DNA from: Leptospiraceae bacterium
GTDB lineage: Bacteria > Spirochaetota > Leptospiria > Leptospirales > Leptospiraceae
Reading direction: 5' to 3'
NCBI GenBank assembly: GCA_016711485.1
Contig: JADJSX010000023.1
Span: forward strand, 774,001-838,000
Length of the DNA: 64,000 nucleotides
Shown here: positions 35,028-43,850 of the stretch, piece by piece
Layout of the letters: every line of letters begins with the position of its first letter
How positions within the stretch are numbered: the stretch's first letter is position 1
Position numbers and translations under genes: made by a program
The notes under the pieces: model-generated
What the model was told of the DNA's origin: nothing
The model's input: the letters and a program-made list of their open reading frames with translations, nothing else
Database searches by the model: none

Positions 35028-35903
35028 TTAAAATTGAAAGATATAGTTTAATTCATAATAAGTTTCTTTGTTCAGTCCACTTTGAGTAAAGGTTTGCCTA
35101 GGAGAAGCATTTAATTTCCATTCGCCGTAAGCAGCTTTTTTCCCAATGGTAGTATTTGGATCAGCATTCTCCCATTCTCTACCAATGAAATAGGAATGGA
35201 TGAGTTGGACTCCATAAGCTATACTTAAAATTTGTAAGGAAAAATTATAGCTATTCACTGACTGTTGGTAAGGAGAAAAGAACACCTGTCCCAAAATAAT
35301 GGGACCTAAAAGTGCTCCTGGACCTGTTAATCCAAAATCAAATGGACTATCAAAAGGTGCTGCAGAATTTGTTGTGCCGAGGGAGAGCAAAGTAGCAAAA
35401 CCCAATGGTCTGGTCAAAGCTTCATAGCTTTTTTTTTCGGTAATGGCAGCTTCTCTTTTTTGATACGCATACCCTGCGGCTCCAAGCATAGCCACAATAG
35501 ATAATGTTGCGTAGGTTTTTTTTCCAGAATACCATTGTCCCCATCCTGGCAACAATGAAGATCGCCATACAACGGAATATCGATTTCTTTTATCTACTGT
35601 GACTACTTTTTTGCGTTCCTCTGGCGCAAGTTTACTTTCTGCTTCTTGGATGATCTTTTTTATCTCAATTTCATCTTTTACTTCTCGGTAGGAAACTTTG
35701 AGAATCGTATTTTTTGGGTATTCATTGATAGATCCGTTTTCTTCTTTTAATTTCAAAATTTTTGAATCTTGAAAGACTATTCTTCCATGTAAAACTTCAT
35801 GGGTACGCAATATTACCGTCTCACCGACTATGGGTAAGGATGAAAAAAAAAGTATAATAAATAATAAAAAAAAGGGTAATTGATTGAATATTTTCGAAGT
35901 CAT
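35028..35903 (-). CDS. Exported DUF5683-like membrane-associated protein
   Basis: A 291-residue protein with a signal peptide (LPFFLLFIILFFSSLPIVGE). Residues 30-65 (LRTHEVLHGRIVFQDSKILKL) look like a small Sm-like barrel that is common at the N-terminus of leptospiral exported proteins. The middle has SSLLPGWGQWYSGKKTYATLS, the P-G-x-G-Q motif of DUF5683/TM2-type proteins, followed by three hydrophobic segments. It ends YELNYIFQF, with the C-terminal Phe of many outer-membrane proteins. Function unknown. It is separated from the DUF2126 gene by 81 bases and probably has its own promoter. Confidence 0.75.
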   Translation of the reverse strand: MTSKIFNQLPFFLLFIILFFSSLPIVGETVILRTHEVLHGRIVFQDSKILKLKEENGSINEYPKNTILKVSYREVKDEIEIKKIIQEAESKLAPEERKKVVTVDKRNRYSVVWRSSLLPGWGQWYSGKKTYATLSIVAMLGAAGYAYQKREAAITEKKSYEALTRPLGFATLLSLGTTNSAAPFDSPFDFGLTGPGALLGPIILGQVFFSPYQQSVNSYNFSLQILSIAYGVQLIHSYFIGREWENADPNTTIGKKAAYGEWKLNASPRQTFTQSGLNKETYYELNYIFQF

Positions 35904-36114
35904 TTGTTATCCTGAATGGCGCCTAGTTTATTCTTTAATTTATAATACAAAGCAATTCGCTTAAATTATCTTTAGAAAGTTCATATTTTAGCCTAATTGA
36001 TAAAAGGAAAGAAATTTATTTACAGAAATTTAATTGAAAATTTCAATTTGACTTTATTTAATATGAGATTTATGTTAAAATGATAGAGTAATTTTAGACA
36101 TTAAGGACATTTTC

Positions 36115-36570
36115 ATGAAATACATTATTGCGATTTTATTTTTTATTTTTTCTTGTAAAACCGAGCTTGATAATAATCTAAAGAATTCGATATTAAAAAT
36201 CCTAGCGGAAAATCAAAAAGTCCACGAACTTTTAATTTCGCAAACTGAAAGTTTACCGGAAGTAAACCTGTTATTAGCTTCAATAAAAGAAGCGAAGTCA
36301 TTAGCAGAAAAAAATGAAGGAATAAAAAAAGACTTAGAAAAAATGGAATTACTTATTTCTAACATTAATTTGAAGGATCAAGAAGCATTTTTTGAATCTC
36401 TATCAAGTTTCTCCGAAACATTAACCGACATTTTAAAAGTGAATAATATTCAAACGGAATACAATAAATTTTATTGTCCAATGGTGTCCAAATACTGGGT
36501 TGCCAAGGGAGATGTTATACAAAATCCGTATGCATCTGATATGCGAGAATGTGGTGAGCTTGTAAAATAA
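36115..36570 (+). CDS. Lipoprotein with a CPM...NPY...C motif (DUF3347-like end)
   Basis: A 151-residue predicted lipoprotein: IIAILFFIFSC places the lipidated Cys at residue 14. A helical middle is followed by FYCPMVSKYWVAKGDVIQNPYASDM ending RECGEL, which resembles the terminal motif of DUF3347/CusB-associated copper-binding proteins (CPM, W, NPY, C). A metal-binding role is therefore possible. ATG 36115 follows AAGGACATTTTC. The next gene starts 5 bases behind its stop, so they form a pair. Confidence 0.75.
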   Translation: MKYIIAILFFIFSCKTELDNNLKNSILKILAENQKVHELLISQTESLPEVNLLLASIKEAKSLAEKNEGIKKDLEKMELLISNINLKDQEAFFESLSSFSETLTDILKVNNIQTEYNKFYCPMVSKYWVAKGDVIQNPYASDMRECGELVK

Positions 36571-36574
36571 AAAA

Positions 36575-37564
36575 GTGTTAAAGTCAAACTCCGAATTACA
36601 TAAATGTTTTCTGGATACAACTGCTTACCAAGTTTGTCCGAACAATTGCCGATCTGTTCTTTCTATCAATTCAAATTGGATGGGCAATTTCAAAAAATTC
36701 TGTATTGCGGGTAATAAATTAAATAGTTTTATTGGCGGAGAAAATACATTTACCGTTGCCGTAAGTGCATTTTTACAAGCACAAGCAATCGTAATAGATG
36801 AATTTGCAAATGAAGGATCTGATAAACTTGATTTAATACGATATTTTTTCGGAATTTGTGAACCAGAAGAAGTACAGGAGTTAGTCGAGAAAATTAACAA
36901 TGAAACACTGTATAAAATTTTAGAAATTGATTATGAGAATTATCTAAAAGTCAGAAAGATGCTTGCACAAAAGTCAGACGTTAACAATTATTTTGCGCTA
37001 AAGAGCAGCAGATATTGGAAATTAGTCTCTAATGAAAGAATTTGTAATATGATTGTTTATCTTGTAAGAGAAAAACAATTGTACAAATTAGCTTCCCAAT
37101 TTTTATTAATTCTTCCGCCGGAGGTAATGTCTGAATTTGATAAGTATACTAATCTTAGTGAGGACGATGAGCGTAATCTTTATTTGGCGCTAGAAGATAA
37201 TATTTACAACTTACCGCTCATATCTCCCAAAATTTATGACCATATGTTGAATCTTTTTAAAGATGATATGGAGATTTTCTTTATATTGGATACTATGGGA
37301 GAGTTAGTTAAACGTCGTGGTCAGATTGACGAAATAACTGGATCTTTTATTAAACATTTTAAAAAAAGCGGACAAAGGCTCACTATACAATGGATTTATT
37401 CTGAATTATACGGTTTAGAATATGAACTTGTGGTCGAGGTATTAGACCAACTTCGCGAAAAAGAATATATTAGTTCTTCAGAGAAAGCTACTCTTCAATC
37501 TCTTTTGAAATCAGGCAGTTTAGATTATCTTAGAGAAATGAAGATGGAAATTCTGAATACCTAG
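36575..37564 (+). CDS. Helical protein of unknown function
   Basis: I do not recognise this 329-residue protein. It has no signal or membrane segment, is rich in Leu, Glu, Tyr and predicted to be all-helical (EEVQELVEKINNETLYKILEI; LVEVVLDQLREKEYISSSEK-like pieces). Four of its cysteines cluster in the first 55 residues (CFLDTTAYQVCPNNCRS, KKFCIAG), a possible metal site. The start is GTG 36575 five bases after the lipoprotein gene; no ribosome-binding site is evident and ATG at about 36680 is an alternative. Its end faces a terminator. Confidence 0.7.
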   Translation: MLKSNSELHKCFLDTTAYQVCPNNCRSVLSINSNWMGNFKKFCIAGNKLNSFIGGENTFTVAVSAFLQAQAIVIDEFANEGSDKLDLIRYFFGICEPEEVQELVEKINNETLYKILEIDYENYLKVRKMLAQKSDVNNYFALKSSRYWKLVSNERICNMIVYLVREKQLYKLASQFLLILPPEVMSEFDKYTNLSEDDERNLYLALEDNIYNLPLISPKIYDHMLNLFKDDMEIFFILDTMGELVKRRGQIDEITGSFIKHFKKSGQRLTIQWIYSELYGLEYELVVEVLDQLREKEYISSSEKATLQSLLKSGSLDYLREMKMEILNT

Positions 37565-37586
37565 CCTACTTGTAAAAATCCCCGAA

Positions 37587-37619
37587 AGGGTAATTACTTT
37601 TGGCATTCGGTATTACCCT
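37587..37619. terminator. Bidirectional terminator made of a dispersed repeat
   Basis: AGGGTAAT (37587-37594) pairs with ATTACCCT (37612-37619) between converging genes. The interior, TACTTTTGGCATTCGGTAT, also occurs at 55441-55460 (TACTTTTGGCGTACGGTAT) and inverted at 59772-59792, so the terminator belongs to a repeat family. Confidence 0.6.
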
Positions 37620-37627
37620 AACAAACG

Positions 37628-38848
37628 TTATTTACTTTCAATCGTAAATTCTATATCTGTTCCTTCCACTTTCCCTTGTAAAATCGATTGTTTGCATTCG
37701 CCTACCCAATACTCATTTGTATCTTTTTTTTCAATTCGAAAACCGTTAGTAGTAAGTATTACGGGAAAAGTTTTACGTTGAGTTAAATCACGAGTAAACT
37801 GTTTGACTCTTATTGTTTGGTTATTGATTCCAAATCGAAAGGTTCCATTGTTATGAAACTCCCCAGCCTTTTTCGAATTCCAAATATAATTGGTTCCGTA
37901 GGTAAATACACATTTACTTCCGTCATTAGAGTTTATTTCTAACTCAGTTGCATCTTCTGAGGGAGCGGGAGGTTGTGGTATATTTGGAATTGGTTCCGGA
38001 TTTGATGATTTTTCGAATGGCTTTAGTAGAGGTAATAACCCTTTTGCGTCTCTAGCTCCCGCCCACTTACCAAGAGATTTACCAGTTGAATCTAAAACGA
38101 AGAACATTGGAATTCCAAAACTTCCACTTCCAGTAGGAACATTTCCGTATTCGTTTTCATTTACTTTCCAAGGTATAAATTTTTCTTTTAAAATCTTTTG
38201 TACTTCTGGTTTATCAAATGCTTCTTTCTCCATATAACGACAGGCGCCACACCAGCTAGGTTCAGATATAATTGCATAAATATTCAGGTTAGAAGTTTGG
38301 GCTTTTTTAGTTGCTGACTGGAAATCATTTTCCCATGGAATATTTCCCATATTTCTGTAACTTAACATTTTTCTACCGTCTTTGATTTGAAGGATTACTT
38401 CTTTGGTAAAAGTTTTTGGTGGATAACAAACTCCATTTTCTTTTTCTTCGCAAAGTTGGGTTCTTATACTGAAAGGAACTTTTGTATTTGATTCTGTTTT
38501 TTTGATTCCTAAATCAAATATTTTAAAACTAAAACTTCCTTTCTCTTTCAAAACCATTTCGTCTTGTTTTTTAATTCCTTTTGGTCTAGTTACTTCTAGA
38601 AGTTGAAATCCAGATTCAACCGGAAAATTAAAGGTAGTTATTATTCCAATGCCATTTGAGCTTACATGACTCAGATAGATATAATGTTTCGGAGGCAAAT
38701 TCACTTTCACCTCAAAGTCAATTTCCCCGCCTACTCTCAATTTAACAGGATTTTGGTAGGAAAATTCTACCTTTGAGTAAGGATTTTCTTCTGCATACAT
38801 CGCAAAAGTAAAAAGCAAAATAGAAATTTGAGATATTAGTTTTATCAT
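37628..38848 (-). CDS. Exported DsbD-N-like/thioredoxin chimera
   Basis: Start ATG 38848 follows GAGGCGAT and opens on a signal peptide (IKLISQISILLFTFAMYAEE); the frame extends to 38899. Residues about 20-160 resemble the periplasmic alpha domain of DsbD, including a Cys pair in TQLCEEKENGVCYPP. A thioredoxin-like domain follows, with the active site EPSWCGACRYMEKEAF and cis-Pro loop FGIPMFFVLD. The membrane domain that normally joins the two in DsbD is missing. After a Pro-rich linker (PEPIPNIPQPPAPSED) about 90 residues form an extra beta domain. It probably reduces or isomerises disulfides in the periplasm, but its electron donor is unclear. Confidence 0.85.
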   Translation of the reverse strand: MIKLISQISILLFTFAMYAEENPYSKVEFSYQNPVKLRVGGEIDFEVKVNLPPKHYIYLSHVSSNGIGIITTFNFPVESGFQLLEVTRPKGIKKQDEMVLKEKGSFSFKIFDLGIKKTESNTKVPFSIRTQLCEEKENGVCYPPKTFTKEVILQIKDGRKMLSYRNMGNIPWENDFQSATKKAQTSNLNIYAIISEPSWCGACRYMEKEAFDKPEVQKILKEKFIPWKVNENEYGNVPTGSGSFGIPMFFVLDSTGKSLGKWAGARDAKGLLPLLKPFEKSSNPEPIPNIPQPPAPSEDATELEINSNDGSKCVFTYGTNYIWNSKKAGEFHNNGTFRFGINNQTIRVKQFTRDLTQRKTFPVILTTNGFRIEKKDTNEYWVGECKQSILQGKVEGTDIEFTIESK

Positions 38849-39003
38849 ATCGCCTCGTTTGTTTGGAGTATAAGGTAAATATATTTGTAATTGAGTCAAC
38901 CCATAAATCTTGACAGAGTTTTATCAAAGTCACTCATTGATTGTGAATTAGAATTCAGAGCACAGAAGTGTGGAAGGAAAGTAAAATCTATTCTGACAAC
39001 TTT

Positions 39004-39651
39004 TCAATATGCTGCGTGACTTCCTGTCGGCATATATCCCTCAAACTCTTTCGAAATACTCGCCTTCGCAATTACAGAATCGCCATTTTTATTTTTAAAT
39101 CGCAATTCATACGCATGAAGCAGGCAGCGCGAGGCAAGCGGAGTCTTGCGAGTAGTATAGACCTTCTCGCCGATAATCGGAAATCCTTTTTCAAAAAGGT
39201 GAATTCTAATTTGATGTCGTCTGCCTGTTACAAGTTTTGCGTATACTACTGAATAGCTTTTCTTTTCGTTTCTATAAATTGTTTTGAATTCAGTGATTGC
39301 TTTTTTCCCACCACTTCGCACGGTTGATACTTTTTTATTTCCGTCTTTTAAGAAAGATTCAATCCTAAATTGATCGGGAGGATTTCCTTCCACAACCGCC
39401 AAATAGTATTTATCCGCATTTTTTAGAAGTTCATCTATTTCTTTATTCGCCTCTTCTTTTAATCCAAATACTACGAGTCCACTAGTTTCCAAATCTAATC
39501 GATTCGCAGTTCTGAGATAGGGAAGATTTAATTCTTTTTGTAAAATCCCTGTGAAGTTTTCACGATTTGGATCTTTTGTTTCATGTACGGGAATCCCAGC
39601 TGGTTTATTTGCGATTAATATTATTTCATCTTTGTATAGTATTTCAGTCAT
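39004..39651 (-). CDS. RluA-family pseudouridine synthase
   Basis: A 215-residue RluA-type enzyme that isomerises uridine in rRNA or tRNA. The catalytic-Asp motif reads ANRLDLETSGLVVFGL (family HRLDxxTSG), with the usual KYYLAVVEG and TGRRHQIRIHLFEKGFPIIGE. There is no S4 domain, as in the RluA/TruC and Leptospira short forms. It begins MTEILYKDEIILIANKPAGIPVH; the motif NKPAGxxVH is canonical. Target site unknown. A 1.2-kb gap-free gene run precedes it, and the fliF leader lies downstream in the opposite direction. Confidence 0.93.
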   Translation of the reverse strand: MTEILYKDEIILIANKPAGIPVHETKDPNRENFTGILQKELNLPYLRTANRLDLETSGLVVFGLKEEANKEIDELLKNADKYYLAVVEGNPPDQFRIESFLKDGNKKVSTVRSGGKKAITEFKTIYRNEKKSYSVVYAKLVTGRRHQIRIHLFEKGFPIIGEKVYTTRKTPLASRCLLHAYELRFKNKNGDSVIAKASISKEFEGYMPTGSHAAY

Positions 39652-39738
39652 ATATTAAATTTACAGTGAGTAAAACAAAAGTTTCAGTTCCTTTGGTTGT
39701 GATACTATAATCGGCAAATTAATTTTTTAAAATTTTTA

Positions 39739-39814
39739 ATAACTCACCTTACGCAAGGTGAGTCCAGCTTCCACTTGAGGTTTGCACCTAGCGGTGGGCT
39801 TGCTGCCGCAGGCT
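39739..39814 (+). repeat. GGTGGGCTTG repeat family, copy 1
   Basis: A 9-bp perfect hairpin (ACTCACCTT 39742-39750, AAGGTGAGT 39755-39763, loop ACGC) is followed by CCAGC and the core CACCTAGCGGTGGGCTTG (39785-39802) plus GCCGCAGGC. The same order is found, on the other strand, at 46153-46233 and with another hairpin at 45270-45342. Confidence 0.7.
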
Positions 39815-40031
39815 ATTGAATTTATTAATTCATTAGCATTCTCTAATATTCTCAAAATCATCTTTGGCTCCGTAAATTATCAATTTTGCGTAATGTCAGT
39901 TAATAAGATATATCCATCTTGCCCAATTCCTATAGAGGACGAGTTGGACGGGATAACGATTAAATCGAATTAACTTGAATTCGAAGTAAGGAAATGTACT
40001 GAAGAAAAAGATTTGAAAGGAGTTGTTTAAA

Positions 40032-40080
40032 CGGTAGTAACCCCCGAAAATCCTACCGATAGGCACTTCCCGTGAGGATT
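40032..40080 (+). promoter_or_regulatory. Two mutually exclusive hairpins in the fliF upstream region
   Basis: CGGTAG (40032-40037) can pair with CTACCG (40053-40058), while AATCCT (40049-40054) can pair with AGGATT (40075-40080). The two stems overlap at 40053-40054 and cannot form together, as in attenuators or riboswitches. Stems are short, so this may be chance. Confidence 0.25.
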
Positions 40081-40153
40081 AGGCATTGAATTTGGAAAAA
40101 AAAATCATCTTTGGGTGAGTTTTTAAAAAATCAAAAAAAAATATAGAATTTTT

Positions 40154-40183
40154 TAAAAAAAAATTGTACAATTCTGTCGATTT
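40154..40183 (+). promoter_or_regulatory. Possible sigma-28-like promoter for the flagellar operon
   Basis: GTCGATTT (40176-40183) resembles the sigma-28 -10 element GCCGATAA, with an A-rich TAAA tract upstream (from 40154, spacing 15-18 depending on register). The same TGTCGAT phrase stands before the gene at 48150. TATTAT follows at about 40186, so a sigma-70 promoter is the alternative. Confidence 0.3.
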
Positions 40184-40220
40184 GTTATTATGTCACAGAG
40201 ATTATTTTCCGAGGATACTT

Positions 40221-41921
40221 ATGCCAGAGTCTTTACAAAAAGTTATTAACCAAATCAAAGAGCTATTCGCAAAATTAGATAGCACCAAGAAGATTATCGT
40301 TGGGGCAGTTTTCGCAATTGTTGTGATCGCCATCATCATTCTCTCCACATTTTCTTTAGATAAGAATGCTGTGATTCTTTTTAAAGACTTACAACCTAAG
40401 GATTTTTCTGAAATAACTAAAAAGTTAGACGCTCTTGGCTTTAAATATTCTTCCAGTGACACTTCTATCATTTCGGTTGATCCCGAAAAAAGACAGGAAA
40501 TTATAACGAAACTTGCTCAGGAAAATTTAATTCCAGCAGGTATTCAAGGTTGGGAACTTTTTGATGTAGAAAAATTTACCGAGACTCAATTTGATAAAGA
40601 CATTAAAAAATACCGCGCTCTAAAAGGTGCAATTGAAAAATCTCTTATGACTCTGCACTCCATCGAAAAAGCCGATGTAAACATTGCTTTTCCAGAAACA
40701 GAATACTTCGAAAATAATACAACTCCAGTAAAAGCATCCGTCATTTTACATTTTGTTCCCGGTGTGGAAAATCTATCTCGTAAAGAAATCAAAGGTATCG
40801 TTAACTTAGTCTCTCGCGGTGTTCCTAAATTAAAACCAGAAGATGTAAGTGTGGCGGACGGTTCCGGAAAAATCATAAGTGACTTTGAAGAAGACTTGGA
40901 AAAAGAAAAAATCGAATTAAGACTCGTACAAGAAAAAATGAGAATAGCAGATGAACAACGAGTCAAAAAATTAATCGACATACGAAAAACCTTACAGTGG
41001 TTACTCGCTGGTGAAGAAAGAGTAGATATTACTCGTTTTGAATATGATCTCAATTGGGATGAAGTGTCTTACAAAGAAAATAATGTATCTCCTGTTGTAG
41101 CAATAGTGGATAATCCAAATACTCCGTATGATGAAACACAATTAGTAGATGGTTATTCCCTTAAAGTATCCGACAAAGAAACTTCCGAAAAATTCAATGG
41201 CCGCGGATTTACTCCAGAAGGTCCTGCTGGAACGGAACCAAATCTTCCTCCTGGTTACAAGGACGTAGATTACCAAAAAGCAAATTATGAGAAAGACGAA
41301 AAAATTCGTAACTATGAATTCAACCGAAAAGTAAGTGATGTAAGAAAACAAAGATGGAAAATTGATAAAATCAATTTAGGTGTTGTCATAGACGGAGTAT
41401 GGACAAAAAAAGAATCGGAAGATGGATATCGCTTTGAAAGAACATACACTCCAGTAGCCGCAGATGATTTAAGAAATATCAAAAAGAATTTAGAAAATTC
41501 TCTTGGCATTGATAAAACGCGTGGAGATTCAGTTAACGTTATTTCCATTCCGCGAGATAGAAGTGCGCAGTTTGCTGCGGAAGATGCAGAATTGGCAAGA
41601 CAAAAAGCAATTCGTAATGCAATTATCATTTCTCTTGCAATCTTAACATTTTTAATTCTAGTAATCCTAATCTACAGAGCAATCAAGAAAGAAATTGCAA
41701 GAAGAAGAAGATTAAGAGAAGAAGAACTTGCGGCTCAACAACAAATGATGAGAGAAGCAGCACTCAGAGTAATGGAAGAAGGGGGAGCAGACGTAGAGCT
41801 CTCCCTCGACGAAAAACTCAGAAAAGAACTTTTAGAAAATGCGATCAATCTCGCAAAAGAAAAACCAGAAGACGTAGCACAGTTACTCAGAACTTGGCTT
41901 TCTGAAGAGGAGGCAGGTTGA
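40221..41921 (+). CDS. fliF: Flagellar MS-ring protein FliF
   Basis: FliF forms the inner-membrane MS ring that anchors the periplasmic flagellum and houses the export gate. ATG 40221 is chosen because GAGGA lies 5 nt upstream; the frame opens at 40164. The 566-residue product has an N-terminal helix (IIVGAVFAIVVIAIIILSTF), ring-building motifs (GIQGWELFD, TEFDKDIKYRAL-like, KADVNIAFPE), the second helix at about 466-488 (AIIISLAILTFLILVILIY), an Arg-rich stretch, and the FliG-binding tail (LRTWLSEEEAG). It leads a co-directional operon fliF-fliG-fliH-fliI-fliJ-flbB and overlaps fliG by 4 bases. Confidence 0.96.
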   Translation: MPESLQKVINQIKELFAKLDSTKKIIVGAVFAIVVIAIIILSTFSLDKNAVILFKDLQPKDFSEITKKLDALGFKYSSSDTSIISVDPEKRQEIITKLAQENLIPAGIQGWELFDVEKFTETQFDKDIKKYRALKGAIEKSLMTLHSIEKADVNIAFPETEYFENNTTPVKASVILHFVPGVENLSRKEIKGIVNLVSRGVPKLKPEDVSVADGSGKIISDFEEDLEKEKIELRLVQEKMRIADEQRVKKLIDIRKTLQWLLAGEERVDITRFEYDLNWDEVSYKENNVSPVVAIVDNPNTPYDETQLVDGYSLKVSDKETSEKFNGRGFTPEGPAGTEPNLPPGYKDVDYQKANYEKDEKIRNYEFNRKVSDVRKQRWKIDKINLGVVIDGVWTKKESEDGYRFERTYTPVAADDLRNIKKNLENSLGIDKTRGDSVNVISIPRDRSAQFAAEDAELARQKAIRNAIIISLAILTFLILVILIYRAIKKEIARRRRLREEELAAQQQMMREAALRVMEEGGADVELSLDEKLRKELLENAINLAKEKPEDVAQLLRTWLSEEEAG

Positions 41922-42886
41922 TAAATACCAAAAATCAAACCAGCAAAGCGGCTATACTCTATAGCCTGATTGGGGAACATATCCCCAAATCAGTTTTGTC
42001 GGCGCTTACTCAGGAAGAGTTAGAAAAACTCTTCCAAAAAGTTACCGAAATGCAAAAGCCAAGTTTTGGAGACGAAAAGAGCGTATTATCAAAATTTGCC
42101 GATAGTTTTAATCGATTTCGTGGAAGTTCCAATGTAGCATTTCAAGCAAAGATAAATCGAGAAATAGAAAAACTAATTCAAGAAACAGCGAATAATAAAG
42201 TTTCTCCGCTAATCGAATTAAAAAAGAAAAATAGATCAGAACTTAGCCATATTGTAAAAGATGAAAATGCAAGAACAATCGCACTCGTGATGAGTTTTGC
42301 TAATCCAGATGAAGCTTCTTCTTTAATAGAGGATTTTCCTGAGAAAAAAAGAGAAGAGATTATTTATGAAATTCACAAAATAGACTTTCATTCGGAAACG
42401 GTTCGAAATGAATTAGAACGTTTTTTAAATTTTAAATTTGAGTTAATAAAAAATAATCAAACAGTTTCAAAAGTTAGAAATAGAGGAAGTAAAATCACGG
42501 CTGAAATTCTGAGTAGAATTAGCCCTCATGTTTCATTTAGATTGTTTTCTAAAATCAAAAAAAAGAATCCTTTGTTTGCTGAAAATATCAATGAACATTT
42601 TTATACAATGGAAGATTTACAGTTTGCGAGTAGATCCGCATTAACTGAATTTTTAGCGACAGTGCATCCAATTGTGATTGCATCTTCTTTTAAAGGTATA
42701 GAGACTGAGATAAAAGACAAACTTTTGGAGAGAGTCGATCCTTGGCTTTCCAAACAAGTTGCATTAGAAATGGATTCAATGGGTCCGATTTCTCTTGCTG
42801 AAATAGAAGAAGCGCAAACTGCTATTATTACGCTCTTAAACGAATCAGTAGAAAAAGGAACTATTAAATTATGGAAGGTAGGTTAA
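41918..42886 (+). CDS. fliG: FliG-like flagellar switch protein lacking torque-helix charges
   Basis: The 322-residue protein follows fliF and keeps the FliG outline: N-terminal FliF-binding region (AAILYSLIGEHIPKSVLSAL), middle domain (IALVMSFANPDEASSLIEDF, as the ALxLxxL of FliG-M) and C-terminal domain ending MGPISLAEIEEAQTAI (family MGPVRLSDVEEAQ). The torque helix reads MEDLQFASRSALTEFLATV where typical FliG has FEDLVLLDDRSIQxLLREV, so both aspartates and the late arginine of that helix are missing. It probably keeps the assembly role while another FliG copy drives rotation (inference). Start TTG 41918 overlaps the fliF stop and follows GAGGAGG. Confidence 0.85.
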   Translation: MINTKNQTSKAAILYSLIGEHIPKSVLSALTQEELEKLFQKVTEMQKPSFGDEKSVLSKFADSFNRFRGSSNVAFQAKINREIEKLIQETANNKVSPLIELKKKNRSELSHIVKDENARTIALVMSFANPDEASSLIEDFPEKKREEIIYEIHKIDFHSETVRNELERFLNFKFELIKNNQTVSKVRNRGSKITAEILSRISPHVSFRLFSKIKKKNPLFAENINEHFYTMEDLQFASRSALTEFLATVHPIVIASSFKGIETEIKDKLLERVDPWLSKQVALEMDSMGPISLAEIEEAQTAIITLLNESVEKGTIKLWKVG

Positions 42887-42889
42887 TCA

Positions 42890-43825
42890 ATGGCTAAACT
42901 AGTATTCAAACCAATGCAAATTGCTGAAACTCAAACTGCCGCAAGCGATGCTGTAGAACTTGCGATCCCAGAAAAATATAAAAAATTTCATACGGCAGAA
43001 GAGGAAGAAGAGTTTGAAGTAGATCAAGAAGGAAATATCATTGAGCAATACCAAGGACCTTCCATTGACGAAATCGAAGCTGAGTTAGATAGATACCGTC
43101 AGGAAACTGAAGAGCAAGTCCGTCAAATGTTGACAGACGCAGAAGCTCGAGCAGAAAAAATTGTAGAAGACGGAAAAACTCGTGCGTTTCAATTAATCCA
43201 AGACTCAAAAGAAAAAGTAAAAACAGAAGAAGATTCCGGTCGAGCAAAAGCAGAACAAATTTTAGATCGTGCAAAACTAGAAGTAGAACGTATGATCAAA
43301 GAAGCAGAAATGAAAGTTGCTGAGATCGAACATGAGGCTTACCAGAGAGGATACGATGCTGGTCGAGAAGTTGGATTCAAAAAGGGACAAGGCGAAGTTA
43401 GGCGACTGATTGACCGTTTAGGAACAATAGTCGGTAAAGCGATTGATATTCGCGAAGACATCATCCAAGCTTCTGAAAAACAAATGGTAGAAATGATTCT
43501 CATCATCGCTCGTAAAGTTATCAAAGATGAAATCATTGAACGTAAAGAAATTGTACTCAATAATATTCGGGAAGCTCTCAAACGAATTAAAGATAGAGAT
43601 CGTGTGGATATTCGCGTTAACTTCTCTGATTTAGAGATTACAACAGCGCATAAAGACGAACTGATAAAACTTATGGAATCTCTAAGAAAAGTAAATATTT
43701 TTGAGGATTCACGTATTGATCGTGGTGGTGTTATCATTGAAACTGACGTTGGTGCGATTGATGCTCGTATATCTACTCAGCTTAAAGAAATCGAAGAAGC
43801 AATTCGTAACGCTGAGCCAATTTAG
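42890..43825 (+). CDS. fliH: Flagellar export ATPase regulator FliH
   Basis: FliH holds the FliI ATPase at the export gate. The 311-residue product has an acidic N-terminus (HTAEEEEEFEVDQEG), a long coiled coil at about 60-165 rich in Glu, Ala and Arg (EEQVRQMLTDAEARAEKIVE), then the FliH C-terminal domain (AYQRGYDAGREVGFKKGQGE; ILIIARKVIKDEI; RGGVIIETDVGAIDARI). It begins 3 bases after fliG and ends 25 bases before fliI. Confidence 0.93.
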   Translation: MAKLVFKPMQIAETQTAASDAVELAIPEKYKKFHTAEEEEEFEVDQEGNIIEQYQGPSIDEIEAELDRYRQETEEQVRQMLTDAEARAEKIVEDGKTRAFQLIQDSKEKVKTEEDSGRAKAEQILDRAKLEVERMIKEAEMKVAEIEHEAYQRGYDAGREVGFKKGQGEVRRLIDRLGTIVGKAIDIREDIIQASEKQMVEMILIIARKVIKDEIIERKEIVLNNIREALKRIKDRDRVDIRVNFSDLEITTAHKDELIKLMESLRKVNIFEDSRIDRGGVIIETDVGAIDARISTQLKEIEEAIRNAEPI

Positions 43826-43850
43826 GATTAACCACAAGGTAACTTAGCCA

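Larger units (their letters stand above)
39652..40220. other. 569-bp region upstream of fliF
   Basis: This gap between the pseudouridine synthase and fliF holds one copy of the GGTGGGCTTG repeat (39739-39814), a pair of overlapping inverted repeats (40032-40080) and a possible promoter (40154-40183). The 63-codon frame at 39782-39973 is part of the repeat and not thought real. Confidence 0.5.

Noticed and set aside
39782..39973. 63-codon plus-strand frame
   Set aside because: Begins inside the GGTGGGCTTG repeat core and has no initiation signal.
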